Assembly: GCA_001798165.1 (NCBI GenBank) | Contig: MGRL01000013.1 | Coordinates: forward strand, 1 to 37,491 | Length of the DNA stretch: 37,491 nucleotides | Direction of reading: 5' to 3' | Source: Deltaproteobacteria bacterium RIFCSPHIGHO2_02_FULL_43_33 | Lineage (GTDB): Bacteria; Desulfobacterota; GWC2-55-46; UBA9637 | Shown here: positions 7,321 to 15,098 of the stretch, piece after piece | Layout: each line of letters opens with the position of its first letter | Position numbering within the stretch: the stretch's first letter is position 1 | Notes under the pieces: model-generated | Seen by the model: the letters and a program-made list of their open reading frames with translations, nothing else | The model's database searches: none | Told to the model about the DNA's origin: nothing | Translations under genes and position numbers: made by a program

Positions 7321-9063
7321 ATGAAAGCAGTAAAAAGGTGTAGTTTTGTATTTGCAATAATAGGGCTTATTGCATGGCTTATCATGCCTGCTATGGTTTC
7401 TGCTGCTGAGAGAGACTGGCATATTACAGAAACGACTCCGAATGATGCCCCGCTTCAGGATTATATGTTGATGTATAATGCAGGCGGAACAGACGGTTCA
7501 GTTGCAGTGTTTGGGGTTCCCAGCATGAGGACATACAGGCATATCCTCGTGGGAGTTGACCTTCATGAACCCGTATTCAGCGCTCCGACTAATGAGGGTA
7601 CTAAGAACCTTAAACCGGACGGCAAATATCTCTATGTCAATGACAAGGCAGCCAATACCATCGGTGTCATCAATCTGCAGGTAGGCTCTCTTGAAAGGAT
7701 TATTACTTTGCCATTCCCATTTGGTATACACCATATAACCCTCGGGCCGAATGGAAAGACCTTGTATGCTTCAGGCGAGTTGACCGGCAAAATGGCAAAG
7801 GTTGATATTGCCACAGGCAAGGCCCAGATTATTGACTGGGGCCCTGCGCCAAGCGCACCTGATTATCTGGATATAAACAAGAAGGGCGAGGGTTATCCGA
7901 CATATAATGCAAACAGAAAGCAGTATTTATTTTCCGGCAACTACTATCATTCCACTGTCGGTGTTTTTGAGCTGAATCCCTTTAAGCTTATAAAAGAGAT
8001 TCCGGTCGGGAAGAACCCGCATGGAACAGACGCAGAGCCAAAGGGAAGGTATATACAGGTGGCAGATAAGCTTTCTGCTACCATCAGCATCATTGATATT
8101 GATAAGCTGGCAGTTAAAAAGGTTCTGCCAGTCGGCGCTGGTCCGCTTCACAATGTCTTTGACACCAAGGGCAATGCCTATACCAGCTGCTTTGTTGCAG
8201 ACTCAGTTGTTAAGACAAACCTTGATAAGCTTGAGGTTGTTGATGAATATCCAATCCATTACAGGATAGGGCATATTGCTGTAAGCGCGGATGATAAGTT
8301 TGTGTTTGCGCTGAATAAGTTCTCTACAGGTCTTTTCAGTCCAACAGGCATCAGGTGGCCGGTTAACCACGAAATGCTGGATGTGGATGAGAAGAGCCCA
8401 ACATACGGCAAGAGCTTAAAGATTATCCCGGTTGACGGCGAGCCGCATAATGCCAAGCTCATATTTGCCAATCTGGTAAAGGATTGGACAATGGGTCAGG
8501 CAGAGAAGGGCGGCCTTGTTGATAAGCAATTAATGGAGCTGAGGCCAGTACATCTAGGCGGAGCAAAGATATCTTACCTTCCACTGGATACGCAGAAACC
8601 CGGCATCGTTCAGAAGGGTGATGTGAAAGAGATACATGTAAAGGCATTCAGCTATGGTTATGTCCCGAGACAGCTAAGGGTGAACAAGGGCGACAAGGTA
8701 AGGATTATTGTAACCAATATTGATAAGGCCGCTGGTATCACCAAGAACCCTGATGTTATCATGGGCTTTACGATATACGGACCCTATGCAACAAGGACAA
8801 TGCTCCATATCCCAAGAGGCGTATCTCTTATGACCGAGTTTGTGGCAGATATTGCAGGCGAGTATGAGATATACTGCGAGACATTCTGCGGCCCGCTCCA
8901 CCTTGAGATGAGGGCAGCATTCTTTGTTGACGGCCCAAAAGGCCAGTCTAACCTTGCAACAGGCGATTATGATGAGGCAGCAGAGCAGAATCAGTTAGGT
9001 CTGCAGCCAGGTCAGATTGAGGGCGGAAACAAGGGAAGAGTCAGCAACCTGGATCAGATATGA
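7321..9063 (+). CDS. nosZ: Divergent NosZ-type nitrous oxide reductase
   Basis: 580 residues with a Sec signal peptide (to about 29). The N-terminal domain is a seven-bladed propeller, the C-terminal domain (about 430-540) a cupredoxin. Colinear with classical NosZ: DLHEP (82), LYVNDKA, GIHHITLG (137-138), NPHG (234), GPLHNVFD with GNAYTSCF (277), YRIGH (318), LNKFS, EPHN (376). The CuA motif CETFCGPLHLEM gives Cys519, Cys523, His527, Met530. NosZ reduces N2O to N2 in the periplasm with cytochrome-borne electrons. Differences: the paired His of DxHH is His82-Glu83, an additional His appears at 137/138, and the first CuA His (THGF in classical NosZ) is Met481. The Shine-Dalgarno AAGGAGGTG fixes the start. 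Bounded by a consensus promoter and a terminator. Sec rather than Tat export suits the clade II side. Catalysis of N2O reduction is inferred. Confidence 0.8.
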   Translation: MKAVKRCSFVFAIIGLIAWLIMPAMVSAAERDWHITETTPNDAPLQDYMLMYNAGGTDGSVAVFGVPSMRTYRHILVGVDLHEPVFSAPTNEGTKNLKPDGKYLYVNDKAANTIGVINLQVGSLERIITLPFPFGIHHITLGPNGKTLYASGELTGKMAKVDIATGKAQIIDWGPAPSAPDYLDINKKGEGYPTYNANRKQYLFSGNYYHSTVGVFELNPFKLIKEIPVGKNPHGTDAEPKGRYIQVADKLSATISIIDIDKLAVKKVLPVGAGPLHNVFDTKGNAYTSCFVADSVVKTNLDKLEVVDEYPIHYRIGHIAVSADDKFVFALNKFSTGLFSPTGIRWPVNHEMLDVDEKSPTYGKSLKIIPVDGEPHNAKLIFANLVKDWTMGQAEKGGLVDKQLMELRPVHLGGAKISYLPLDTQKPGIVQKGDVKEIHVKAFSYGYVPRQLRVNKGDKVRIIVTNIDKAAGITKNPDVIMGFTIYGPYATRTMLHIPRGVSLMTEFVADIAGEYEIYCETFCGPLHLEMRAAFFVDGPKGQSNLATGDYDEAAEQNQLGLQPGQIEGGNKGRVSNLDQI

Positions 9064-9090
9064 TAGTATGTGTATGATTTAACTTTTAGT

Positions 9091-9131
9091 TATGTCCCCC
9101 CTGATGCAACATCAGGGGGGACATAGTTTTT
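9091..9131 (+). terminator. Strong rho-independent terminator after nosZ
   Basis: Perfect 16-bp stem (9091-9106 with 9110-9125, arm TATGTCCCCCCTGATG) and a three-base loop, followed by GTTTTTTA. Placed 28 bases after the nosZ-like stop; it makes nosZ mostly monocistronic. Confidence 0.9.
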
Positions 9132-9150
9132 TAGGAGAAAGAGATTTGTC

Positions 9151-9654
9151 ATGAAAACTACGAGAAAATTAACCTTCCTTATCATAGCAATAATGTTTGC
9201 TGTTATCTCTCTATTAGAATCAGGATGCAATTCAGGCAGCATGACATCCAAACCCAAAGAATCTCCGGAAGAGGTAGTGAAAAAATTCTATGCCTATGTT
9301 CAAGAAGGCGGCACTACTACGCTCGGAGAGGCATATAAGCTTTGCAGTTCAAAGTACTACAAGCTTCCAGAAGATAGGTTTAAGGATATAGTATCCAAAT
9401 ACTCAAAAGATATGAAGGTCAATATTATAGGCAGTAAGATAGCAAAGGATAAGGCTGTTGTTAAGATTGAATGTAAGGTGCCATCATCGTTTGGAGGAGA
9501 TTTTGTTCAGGAAAGCGACGTAAATCTTGATTTAGATGAAAAGACCAATAGCTGGAAAATAGACTTTACAGGCGAGACGCATGTAGACCAGGGAAGAGAA
9601 TCTTCCGATTCTGCAGGAAAGCAACCTTCGGGGGAAGCGCATACTGCACACTAA
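9151..9654 (+). CDS. Putative lipoprotein with NTF2-like (DUF4878-like) domain
   Basis: 167 residues. Signal peptide with Cys26 in a lipobox-like ESGC (Glu at -3 is unusual, so lipidation is probable but not certain). The mature part reads like DUF4878/NTF2-like lipoproteins: an opening PEEVVKKFYAYVQEG helix, LGEAYKLCSSKYYKLP, then alternating strands ending in NSWKIDFTG. The C-terminal 30 residues are low complexity and end in HTAH. Ribosome binding site TAGGAGA before the ATG at 9151. It sits just past the nosZ terminator, so it may be expressed by read-through or from a weak promoter of its own. Function unknown; a similar fold follows the first cytochrome b at 1867. Confidence 0.75.
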   Translation: MKTTRKLTFLIIAIMFAVISLLESGCNSGSMTSKPKESPEEVVKKFYAYVQEGGTTTLGEAYKLCSSKYYKLPEDRFKDIVSKYSKDMKVNIIGSKIAKDKAVVKIECKVPSSFGGDFVQESDVNLDLDEKTNSWKIDFTGETHVDQGRESSDSAGKQPSGEAHTAH

Positions 9655-9761
9655 CCATACCGATAGAAGCCCTATGCTCTATCTTAGCTGTTTAATTTAA
9701 TTAATTCTCATTTCAACTCTAACCCTGTGGCAGGTCATAGGGTTTCCTAATGGAGTAAACA

Positions 9762-10397
9762 ATGTCTACTAAGATTGCCGATTGGCTTGAGGAACGGGCA
9801 GGTTTTAAGACATGGTTGAAAAAGAAGATAGAACTCCCCATACCGAAGCATGTTAACTTTTTTTATTGTTTTGGCGGCATTTCCCTTACCATAATCCTTC
9901 TCCAGAGTGTAACAGGTATCTTTATGACATTTTTTTATACACCCAAGCCTGAGGAGGCATTTAACAGCGTCCTCTATATGAGTAATAATATTCCGATGGG
10001 CTGGCTGATGCGCAATATGCACCGTTGGGGCGCCACACTTCTGGTGGCCACACTCCTCACCCATATGCTCAGTGTTTTTTACCATAAGGCATATCAAAGG
10101 CCGCGTGAGTTAAATTGGTTGTCTGGCTTCACTTTATTCTTAATTGTTCTTTTATTCAGCATTACCGGTACCATCCTTCCCTGGAATTGGAGGGGATATT
10201 GGGTTCTGGTAATATGGACAGATTATGTAGGCACCTGGCCGATTATAGGCGATATGCTTAAGGAACCGCTTCTGGAATCTTTTTCTGTGAGCCGTAGCTT
10301 TGTCACACATATATTGATTTTGCCTGTTATTATAGCAGCCCTCTTGGTATTTCACTTTAAGATGGTAAAGCGGCATGGGATATCAGGGCCGCTATAA
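9762..10397 (+). CDS. Cytochrome b6-type subunit (haem ci cysteine present)
   Basis: 211 residues, four transmembrane helices. Haem b ligands His87/His183 and His101/His198 (MHRWG, LTHML, VTHIL, VFHFK). Cys36 in VNFFYCFGG matches the Cys35 of cytochrome b6 that covalently holds haem ci, so this is the b6f-like (Firmicutes/cyanobacterial) arrangement. The rest of cytochrome b is encoded separately at 12036-12746 as subunit IV fused to a cytochrome c, with the NosD-like gene between. It would oxidise quinol and feed periplasmic cytochromes; no Rieske gene is in the window. Ribosome binding site TGGAG before the ATG at 9762. Confidence 0.9.
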   Translation: MSTKIADWLEERAGFKTWLKKKIELPIPKHVNFFYCFGGISLTIILLQSVTGIFMTFFYTPKPEEAFNSVLYMSNNIPMGWLMRNMHRWGATLLVATLLTHMLSVFYHKAYQRPRELNWLSGFTLFLIVLLFSITGTILPWNWRGYWVLVIWTDYVGTWPIIGDMLKEPLLESFSVSRSFVTHILILPVIIAALLVFHFKMVKRHGISGPL

Positions 10398-10432
10398 ATT
10401 CTAACGGCCTTAAACCTGAATATTTGAGAGGA

Positions 10433-10460
10433 TTGGCTTCCAGTCTTGTGTCTTTAATAT
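10433..10460 (+). promoter_or_regulatory. Possible promoter ahead of the NosD-like gene
   Basis: TTGGCT at 10433-10438 and TAATAT at 10455-10460 with a 16-base spacer. Imperfect -35; offered because it is the best candidate in the 123-base gap between 10397 and 10521. Confidence 0.3.
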
Positions 10461-10520
10461 ACTGCTGGATGCGCTGCTCTTTATAACTTTAGATTTGAAA
10501 GAAAATAAGGGGGTTGAGAG

Positions 10521-11951
10521 ATGAAGAGAAGAACAAGGATTTTTAATCTTTCACGACAGACAATTTTTCCGTATTTGTTAGTTATTAGTTTTATGACAGG
10601 GTCTTCTATCGTTTCCTTTGCCGCAGGTAATATAAAGACTCTCAATGTCCCGTCAGACTATAAGACTATTCAAAGTGCTATAGATGCTTCATCAAGCGGG
10701 GATACTATCAAGGTTTCTCCAGGTAAATACAAGGAAAATATTATACTGAAAGAAGGGATAATTATTCAGGGGTCAGGGGCAGATGCGGCCATTATTGACG
10801 GCGGAGGTAAGGGGAATGTGGTTGAAGGGGCAAAGGGGGCTGTTCTTGAAGGTTTTACCATTACCAACAGCGGGAAGCGGGGGACGACCGGAGATGTTAT
10901 GGACGTGGGCGTATCTGCAAAACATTCCCCAATGACTATAGCCAATTGCAGGATTACAGGTAATAATGCCGGCATCAGAACATATTTTGCACCATCAAAT
11001 ATCGTTAATAATATTATTGCAGACAACAGGGTCTACGGGCTCTACATACTTTACAGCGACTCATCTATAAAGAATAATATCATCTATAATAATGGCAGTT
11101 ATGGCATATATAATTCTTATTCCAATCCAGAGGTTATCAATAACACCATATTTAAAAACTTTGACGGCATCTACAGCGAGATCTCAAAGGTTGTTGTAAG
11201 GAGTAATATAATTGTGAATAATAAATCTGGAGGCATCCGTTGGGCAGAATCTCCGGATGCTCAGAAAGGGACAGGGTTTATGAAAGGGGTAGAGCCTATT
11301 CTCTCATATAACCTCGTATGGGGGAATAAGACAAATTATGTTAACACCTCTCCCGGCAATGGAGATATATCTAAAGACCCGATGTTCTTAGATTTGGCAA
11401 AAGGCAATGCGCATCTTAAGAATAATTCTCCTGTAATCAATGCCGGCAGTGAAGATACTACAGCTAATGACCCTGATACTACGAGGAATGATATAGGCGC
11501 ATATGGTGGACCGCTGGCGCAGAACCAGATTACAGTATCTCCCAAAAATGTTTCGTACGTCTCTCTTAAGATAAAGACTGAAACCCTTGAAGAGCCTGAT
11601 TATGGCAGTCAGGCAACATGGAGCGGCGAGGAGGGGAAGAAGTCAGGGAAAGGACTTTTCCAGAGCTGGTGTGTATCCTGTCACGGCGCATTGGGAAAAG
11701 GTGACGGGCAATTAGCCGATACCCTCGGTGAAGGTATAAGGCCGAGGGATTTATCAAATGCTGAGCTTTTGTCTGCCCGTTCCGACGAATTCCTCTTTAA
11801 GGTAATAAAAAACGGCGGCCCTGCGGTTGGATTTTCAGATGCAATGATGTCCTTCGGTTCAACGATGGGTGATGAAGAGATTAAAAATATAATTGCCTAT
11901 ATCAGAAGAGATATATGTAAGTGTCAGTATAAGGGAGAGGCGGGGAAATAA
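10521..11951 (+). CDS. nosD: NosD-like beta-helix protein fused to cytochrome c
   Basis: 476 residues: signal peptide (to about 35), then a right-handed parallel beta-helix (about 40-330) with NosD/DUF1565-type openings (VPSDYKTIQSAIDASSSGDTI) and many short turns of the NNIIYNNGSYGIY type, then a C-terminal class I-like cytochrome c. The haem motif is CVSCH (Cys384, Cys387, His388), with Met442/443 as probable sixth ligand, and the protein ends in a CKC motif (466-468). NosD proteins are periplasmic and needed for CuZ assembly with NosF and NosY; a covalently attached cytochrome is unusual and suggests redox chemistry during copper-site assembly. GGGGGTTGAGAG before the ATG is an adequate ribosome binding site. 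The beta-helix could also be a generic pectate-lyase-like scaffold; the nosZ neighbourhood favours NosD. Confidence 0.75.
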   Translation: MKRRTRIFNLSRQTIFPYLLVISFMTGSSIVSFAAGNIKTLNVPSDYKTIQSAIDASSSGDTIKVSPGKYKENIILKEGIIIQGSGADAAIIDGGGKGNVVEGAKGAVLEGFTITNSGKRGTTGDVMDVGVSAKHSPMTIANCRITGNNAGIRTYFAPSNIVNNIIADNRVYGLYILYSDSSIKNNIIYNNGSYGIYNSYSNPEVINNTIFKNFDGIYSEISKVVVRSNIIVNNKSGGIRWAESPDAQKGTGFMKGVEPILSYNLVWGNKTNYVNTSPGNGDISKDPMFLDLAKGNAHLKNNSPVINAGSEDTTANDPDTTRNDIGAYGGPLAQNQITVSPKNVSYVSLKIKTETLEEPDYGSQATWSGEEGKKSGKGLFQSWCVSCHGALGKGDGQLADTLGEGIRPRDLSNAELLSARSDEFLFKVIKNGGPAVGFSDAMMSFGSTMGDEEIKNIIAYIRRDICKCQYKGEAGK

Positions 11952-11961
11952 TACAGAACTA

Positions 11962-12020
11962 TTTACGAATTACGAATTATGATTTAAAATCTCAAATTGT
12001 AAATCTAAAATCGTAAATCT
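11962..12020. repeat. Intergenic short-period repeat (TACGAATTACGAA type)
   Basis: TTTACGAATTACGAATTATG units, then AATTGTAAATCTAAAATCGT and a further TAAATCT. Left and right halves are partly complementary. Same unit class as at 5083-5171 and 34558-34591. It fills nearly all of the gap between the NosD-like and subunit IV genes. Confidence 0.65.
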
Positions 12021-12035
12021 AATCATGGAGCTATC

Positions 12036-12746
12036 ATGTCATCAGATAAGCAAAACGAAACTACGATAACAGACCCCCGCTATGCACCTCCCTATCCGCA
12101 AGCGTTTCATAGATTTTGGCCGCGACATGCTATTAAGGGCAACGTAGTGGTTATCATAACAGTTGCTATTATAGCAGGGCTGGCATACAAGTACCAACTC
12201 CCTGCCCCTCCTGACCTGGCCGGCAATACGACATTGCCTGATGATGGTATGTATATACCAGGGCCAGAGTGGTATTTTCTATTTTTGCTTCAGCCATTCT
12301 GGTATCTGAAGGGCGCGTTGGCAAAGTGGCAGTTTTTAGGCACTTTCATAGCCCCAGGTTTAGTTTTTGCTTTTGCCTTCTTAGTGCCGTTCATTTTTAA
12401 GAAGAAGAGATCAATATCTGGAATTATTTCAAGGATATTGAGTTTACTGCCTCCGTTAATAGTATTTTCTTTAATAATTTTAGGTATCGTCTACAGTGGT
12501 TATCCTGCAAAACTGCATGGCTGTATAGCCTGCCATAATCCATCCACAGGGGTAAGGCAGAATCTGCCTCCTATGGATGTTGCAGATTTTTATAAAAACA
12601 ACAGACAGCGTCAGATAGAGGTAGGAAAATACCGCGCCAGCAAGACAGGAACAGAAGGGGAATCAGTCACAGGCCAGGAGGTGGAGACCTACAAAGATGC
12701 CAACTGGCAGATGCGGCATATCTATGAGCCGACCTTTACATGGTGA
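12036..12746 (+). CDS. Cytochrome b subunit IV fused to cytochrome c
   Basis: 236 residues, three transmembrane helices. PEWY (77-80) marks the Qo site, as in subunit IV of b6f. A haem c motif CIACH (Cys163, Cys166, His167) follows the last helix, and the C-terminus ends with NWQMRHIYEPTFTW, matching in pattern the end of the fused protein at 726-1880. With the b6 subunit at 9762 it completes a quinol-oxidising cytochrome b. The attached haem c could take the place of cytochrome c1/f. Start ATG 12036 with TGGAG upstream. Confidence 0.9.
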   Translation: MSSDKQNETTITDPRYAPPYPQAFHRFWPRHAIKGNVVVIITVAIIAGLAYKYQLPAPPDLAGNTTLPDDGMYIPGPEWYFLFLLQPFWYLKGALAKWQFLGTFIAPGLVFAFAFLVPFIFKKKRSISGIISRILSLLPPLIVFSLIILGIVYSGYPAKLHGCIACHNPSTGVRQNLPPMDVADFYKNNRQRQIEVGKYRASKTGTEGESVTGQEVETYKDANWQMRHIYEPTFTW

Positions 12747-12804
12747 GAGTTTATGATGCTGTGTATAGAACCTAAGTGCATTGAGCCTGAAAAATGTTAC
12801 ACCT

Positions 12805-13941
12805 ATGAACCTGCGAAGTAATAACTTAGCGCTGCTTAGTCTTATTAATCTTGTCTTATTTCCAATTGCAGCATCTGCTGTTTATGGCAACATAATAGAG
12901 TATTCAATCCCAACCCCTTCCAGCAATTCTGTTGATATTGCTGTAGATGCAGCAGACAATCTCTGGTTTATTGAGCAGAATAGCAGTAAGATTGGCAAGT
13001 TTATTCCATCCACACAAGCCTATGAGGAATTTGATATACCCTATAAAGGCAGCCCCGCAAGCATTGTAATAGATGCTCATTCTCTCATATGGTTAACATT
13101 AGCCGGTGATAATAGTATTGTCAATTTCTCTCCTGCTACCAAGAAATTTAAGAGGTATCCTATACCAACGTCAAATGCCGGCCCTTTTGGTATAGCCGTT
13201 GATGAGGGAGCTGTGATATGGTTTACCGAGCGAAATGGTAATAAAGTAGGCATGTTAAATGTCCGCGATGAGACAATAAAGGAATACCGTATTTCAACCG
13301 ATAATAGCCAGCCGTCAGGGATAGCTGTTGATGGAACCGGTATTGTCTGGTTTGTGGAGTCTGCCGGCAATAGGCTTGCAAGTCTTGACCTTAAAGGCAG
13401 GAAGATTACTGAATATGATATACCTATGCAATTTTCCAATCCCTCGGATATTGCCATTGATAAAGACGGCAATATCTGGTTTGTGGAGGTAAACGGTAAT
13501 AAGATTGCAATGTTTAACCAAAGATTAAAGAAATTTAATGAGGCGATAATTCCAAGGCTTGCAACTGTTCCATCAAATATCGCCATAGATAAAGCCGGCC
13601 GTATATGGTTTACTGAGAACAGGGGTAATAGGATTGGAGTTTTTGACCCTATTCCGGCAACATTTGTGGAATACGATATTCCGACTAACAGAAGCCTTCC
13701 TCTGGGTATTGCAATAGACAGTCATGGTATAGTGTGGTTTACAGAAACAGACAGGGATGCGAACAAGATTGGCCGATTAGATCCATCTGCTATTGCTAAT
13801 ACTGATGAAGCTAAAACACCTTCAGTTGGAGCTGAGAGCAAGAGTAATTCCATAAAAATAATAGCAATAATAATCTTTATGTTGTCTATAGGTTTTTTTG
13901 TGCGGTATATTTACAGAAAAAGAGAGAAGGGGCAGGGATGA
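12805..13941 (+). CDS. Membrane-anchored Vgb-like beta-propeller
   Basis: 378 residues: signal peptide (to about 27), a beta-propeller made of about seven repeats of the form PxGIAVDxxGxVWFxExxGNxIGxxD, and a C-terminal transmembrane helix with a basic tail. The repeat pattern is that of the virginiamycin B lyase (Vgb)/streptogramin lyase and SMP-30-like propellers, but antibiotic lyase activity is not implied. Lying between subunit IV and the cytochromes c of a nos-type cluster, it is more likely a structural or electron-transfer accessory facing the periplasm (inference). Start taken as ATG 12805, which begins the signal peptide; TTG 12781 is an alternative, and neither has a clear ribosome binding site. 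Overlaps the next gene by ATGA. Confidence 0.8.
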   Translation: MNLRSNNLALLSLINLVLFPIAASAVYGNIIEYSIPTPSSNSVDIAVDAADNLWFIEQNSSKIGKFIPSTQAYEEFDIPYKGSPASIVIDAHSLIWLTLAGDNSIVNFSPATKKFKRYPIPTSNAGPFGIAVDEGAVIWFTERNGNKVGMLNVRDETIKEYRISTDNSQPSGIAVDGTGIVWFVESAGNRLASLDLKGRKITEYDIPMQFSNPSDIAIDKDGNIWFVEVNGNKIAMFNQRLKKFNEAIIPRLATVPSNIAIDKAGRIWFTENRGNRIGVFDPIPATFVEYDIPTNRSLPLGIAIDSHGIVWFTETDRDANKIGRLDPSAIANTDEAKTPSVGAESKSNSIKIIAIIIFMLSIGFFVRYIYRKREKGQG

Positions 13942-15038
13942 GGCAGGAATTAGAAATCGGAAATCATAAATCAAAGATGGGGAATAATATTTTTCTCGTT
14001 CCTCATTTTTTGTTTCTCTCGTTAGTTCTTGCATTCAGCATAGCCATAGCCCAAGAATCGGCAATAAAACTTTATCCTACTCCGTCTCAGCGGAGTTTCC
14101 CTTCGGCAATAGCGACGGATGCAAAAGGTCATATATGGTTTGCGGCATTGAATGCAAATAAGATAATTGTGTTAGAGCAAGAAACCTCTGTATTTTCTGA
14201 ATATGATATACCTACAACCAAGAGTTACCCGACTGATATAGCAGTAGATTCAAGCGGCGCTATCTGGTTTGCAGAGCAGGACGGAAATCAGATAGGCAGA
14301 TTTGACCCTAAAACAAAGACCTTTAAAGAGTATGAGATACCCACAGACAGCAGCCAGCCTATAAGACTTGCCCTGGATAACTCAGGCAATGTCTGGTTTA
14401 CAGAATTTTCAGCAAATAAGATAGGTAAGCTTGATATAAAGCGAGGCAATATTGTGGAATATCCCATTCCAACCCAATTAAGTCAGCCCATGGGGATTGT
14501 CGTGGATAAGAAATCGATGGTATGGTTCATAGAAACACAGGCAAATAAGCTCGCAAAGTTTTCTCCTGATACAGGAAAATTTAAAGAATATGCTATGCCG
14601 AGCGCATTTTGTGTTCCCAATGAGATTGCTGTTGATAAGGGCGGGAATATATGGTTCAGTGCGAGAAAGGACAGGCGGCTTGTAAGGTTTAACCCTGCGG
14701 CAGAAAAGTTCAAAGAATTTAATATCCCGAGCAAAGGTGTGCCCGAAGGTATAGCTGTTGATAGAAAAGGGAATATCTGGTTTTGTGATAAACGAGGCGG
14801 CAAGGTTGGGATGCTGAACCAAGTCAAAGGTGAAATTATTGAGTTTAATCTGGGAAGCGGTGCGCAGCCGTTTGATATTGCTATTGATGCTTCAAACAAT
14901 ATATGGTTTACGGAGATAGGAATGAACAATATTGGCAGACTGGATGTAAAAAGTGCAATAGTAAAGGATTATCAGGCTGATTTATCAGTAAAATTGAGCG
15001 TTGATGAGAGAAAGATATTTGAGCAAAAAAAGCCTTGA
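13938..15038 (+). CDS. Second Vgb-like beta-propeller, soluble
   Basis: 366 residues, a tandem paralogue of the preceding propeller with the same repeat (e.g. YPTDIAVDSSGAIWFAE). It has a signal peptide (hydrophobic stretch about 18-38, ending AIAQ) but no C-terminal anchor, so it is presumably free in the periplasm. It starts with an ATGA overlap. The first 16 residues (RQELEIGNHKSK) are encoded by AGAAATCGGAAATCATAAAT, another instance of short-period repeat at a gene's 5' end. A conserved cysteine pair is not present. Function unknown; pairing of an anchored and a soluble copy suggests they form one assembly. Confidence 0.8.
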   Translation: MRQELEIGNHKSKMGNNIFLVPHFLFLSLVLAFSIAIAQESAIKLYPTPSQRSFPSAIATDAKGHIWFAALNANKIIVLEQETSVFSEYDIPTTKSYPTDIAVDSSGAIWFAEQDGNQIGRFDPKTKTFKEYEIPTDSSQPIRLALDNSGNVWFTEFSANKIGKLDIKRGNIVEYPIPTQLSQPMGIVVDKKSMVWFIETQANKLAKFSPDTGKFKEYAMPSAFCVPNEIAVDKGGNIWFSARKDRRLVRFNPAAEKFKEFNIPSKGVPEGIAVDRKGNIWFCDKRGGKVGMLNQVKGEIIEFNLGSGAQPFDIAIDASNNIWFTEIGMNNIGRLDVKSAIVKDYQADLSVKLSVDERKIFEQKKP

Positions 15039-15063
15039 CAAACTACTATGGTTGGGATATATC
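15035..15063 (+). promoter_or_regulatory. Promoter for the dihaem cytochrome operon
   Basis: TTGACA at 15035-15040, 17-base spacer, TATATC at 15058-15063. An inverted repeat (TGGTTG at 15049-15054 and CAACCA at 15063-15068) overlaps the -10 element and could be an operator. Leads to the ATG at 15099, which has a perfect AAGGAGG. Confidence 0.6.
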
Positions 15064-15098
15064 AACCACAGGAATAATATATAAGGAGGTTTTTGTAA

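Noticed and set aside
9662-9683. GATAGA...TCTATC hairpin after the lipoprotein gene
   Set aside because: Six-base stem with a ten-base loop and no T tract; too weak to call a terminator.
12805-15038. Annotating the propellers as virginiamycin B lyases
   Set aside because: Only the generic propeller repeat is seen; the operon context is respiratory and catalytic residues could not be verified.
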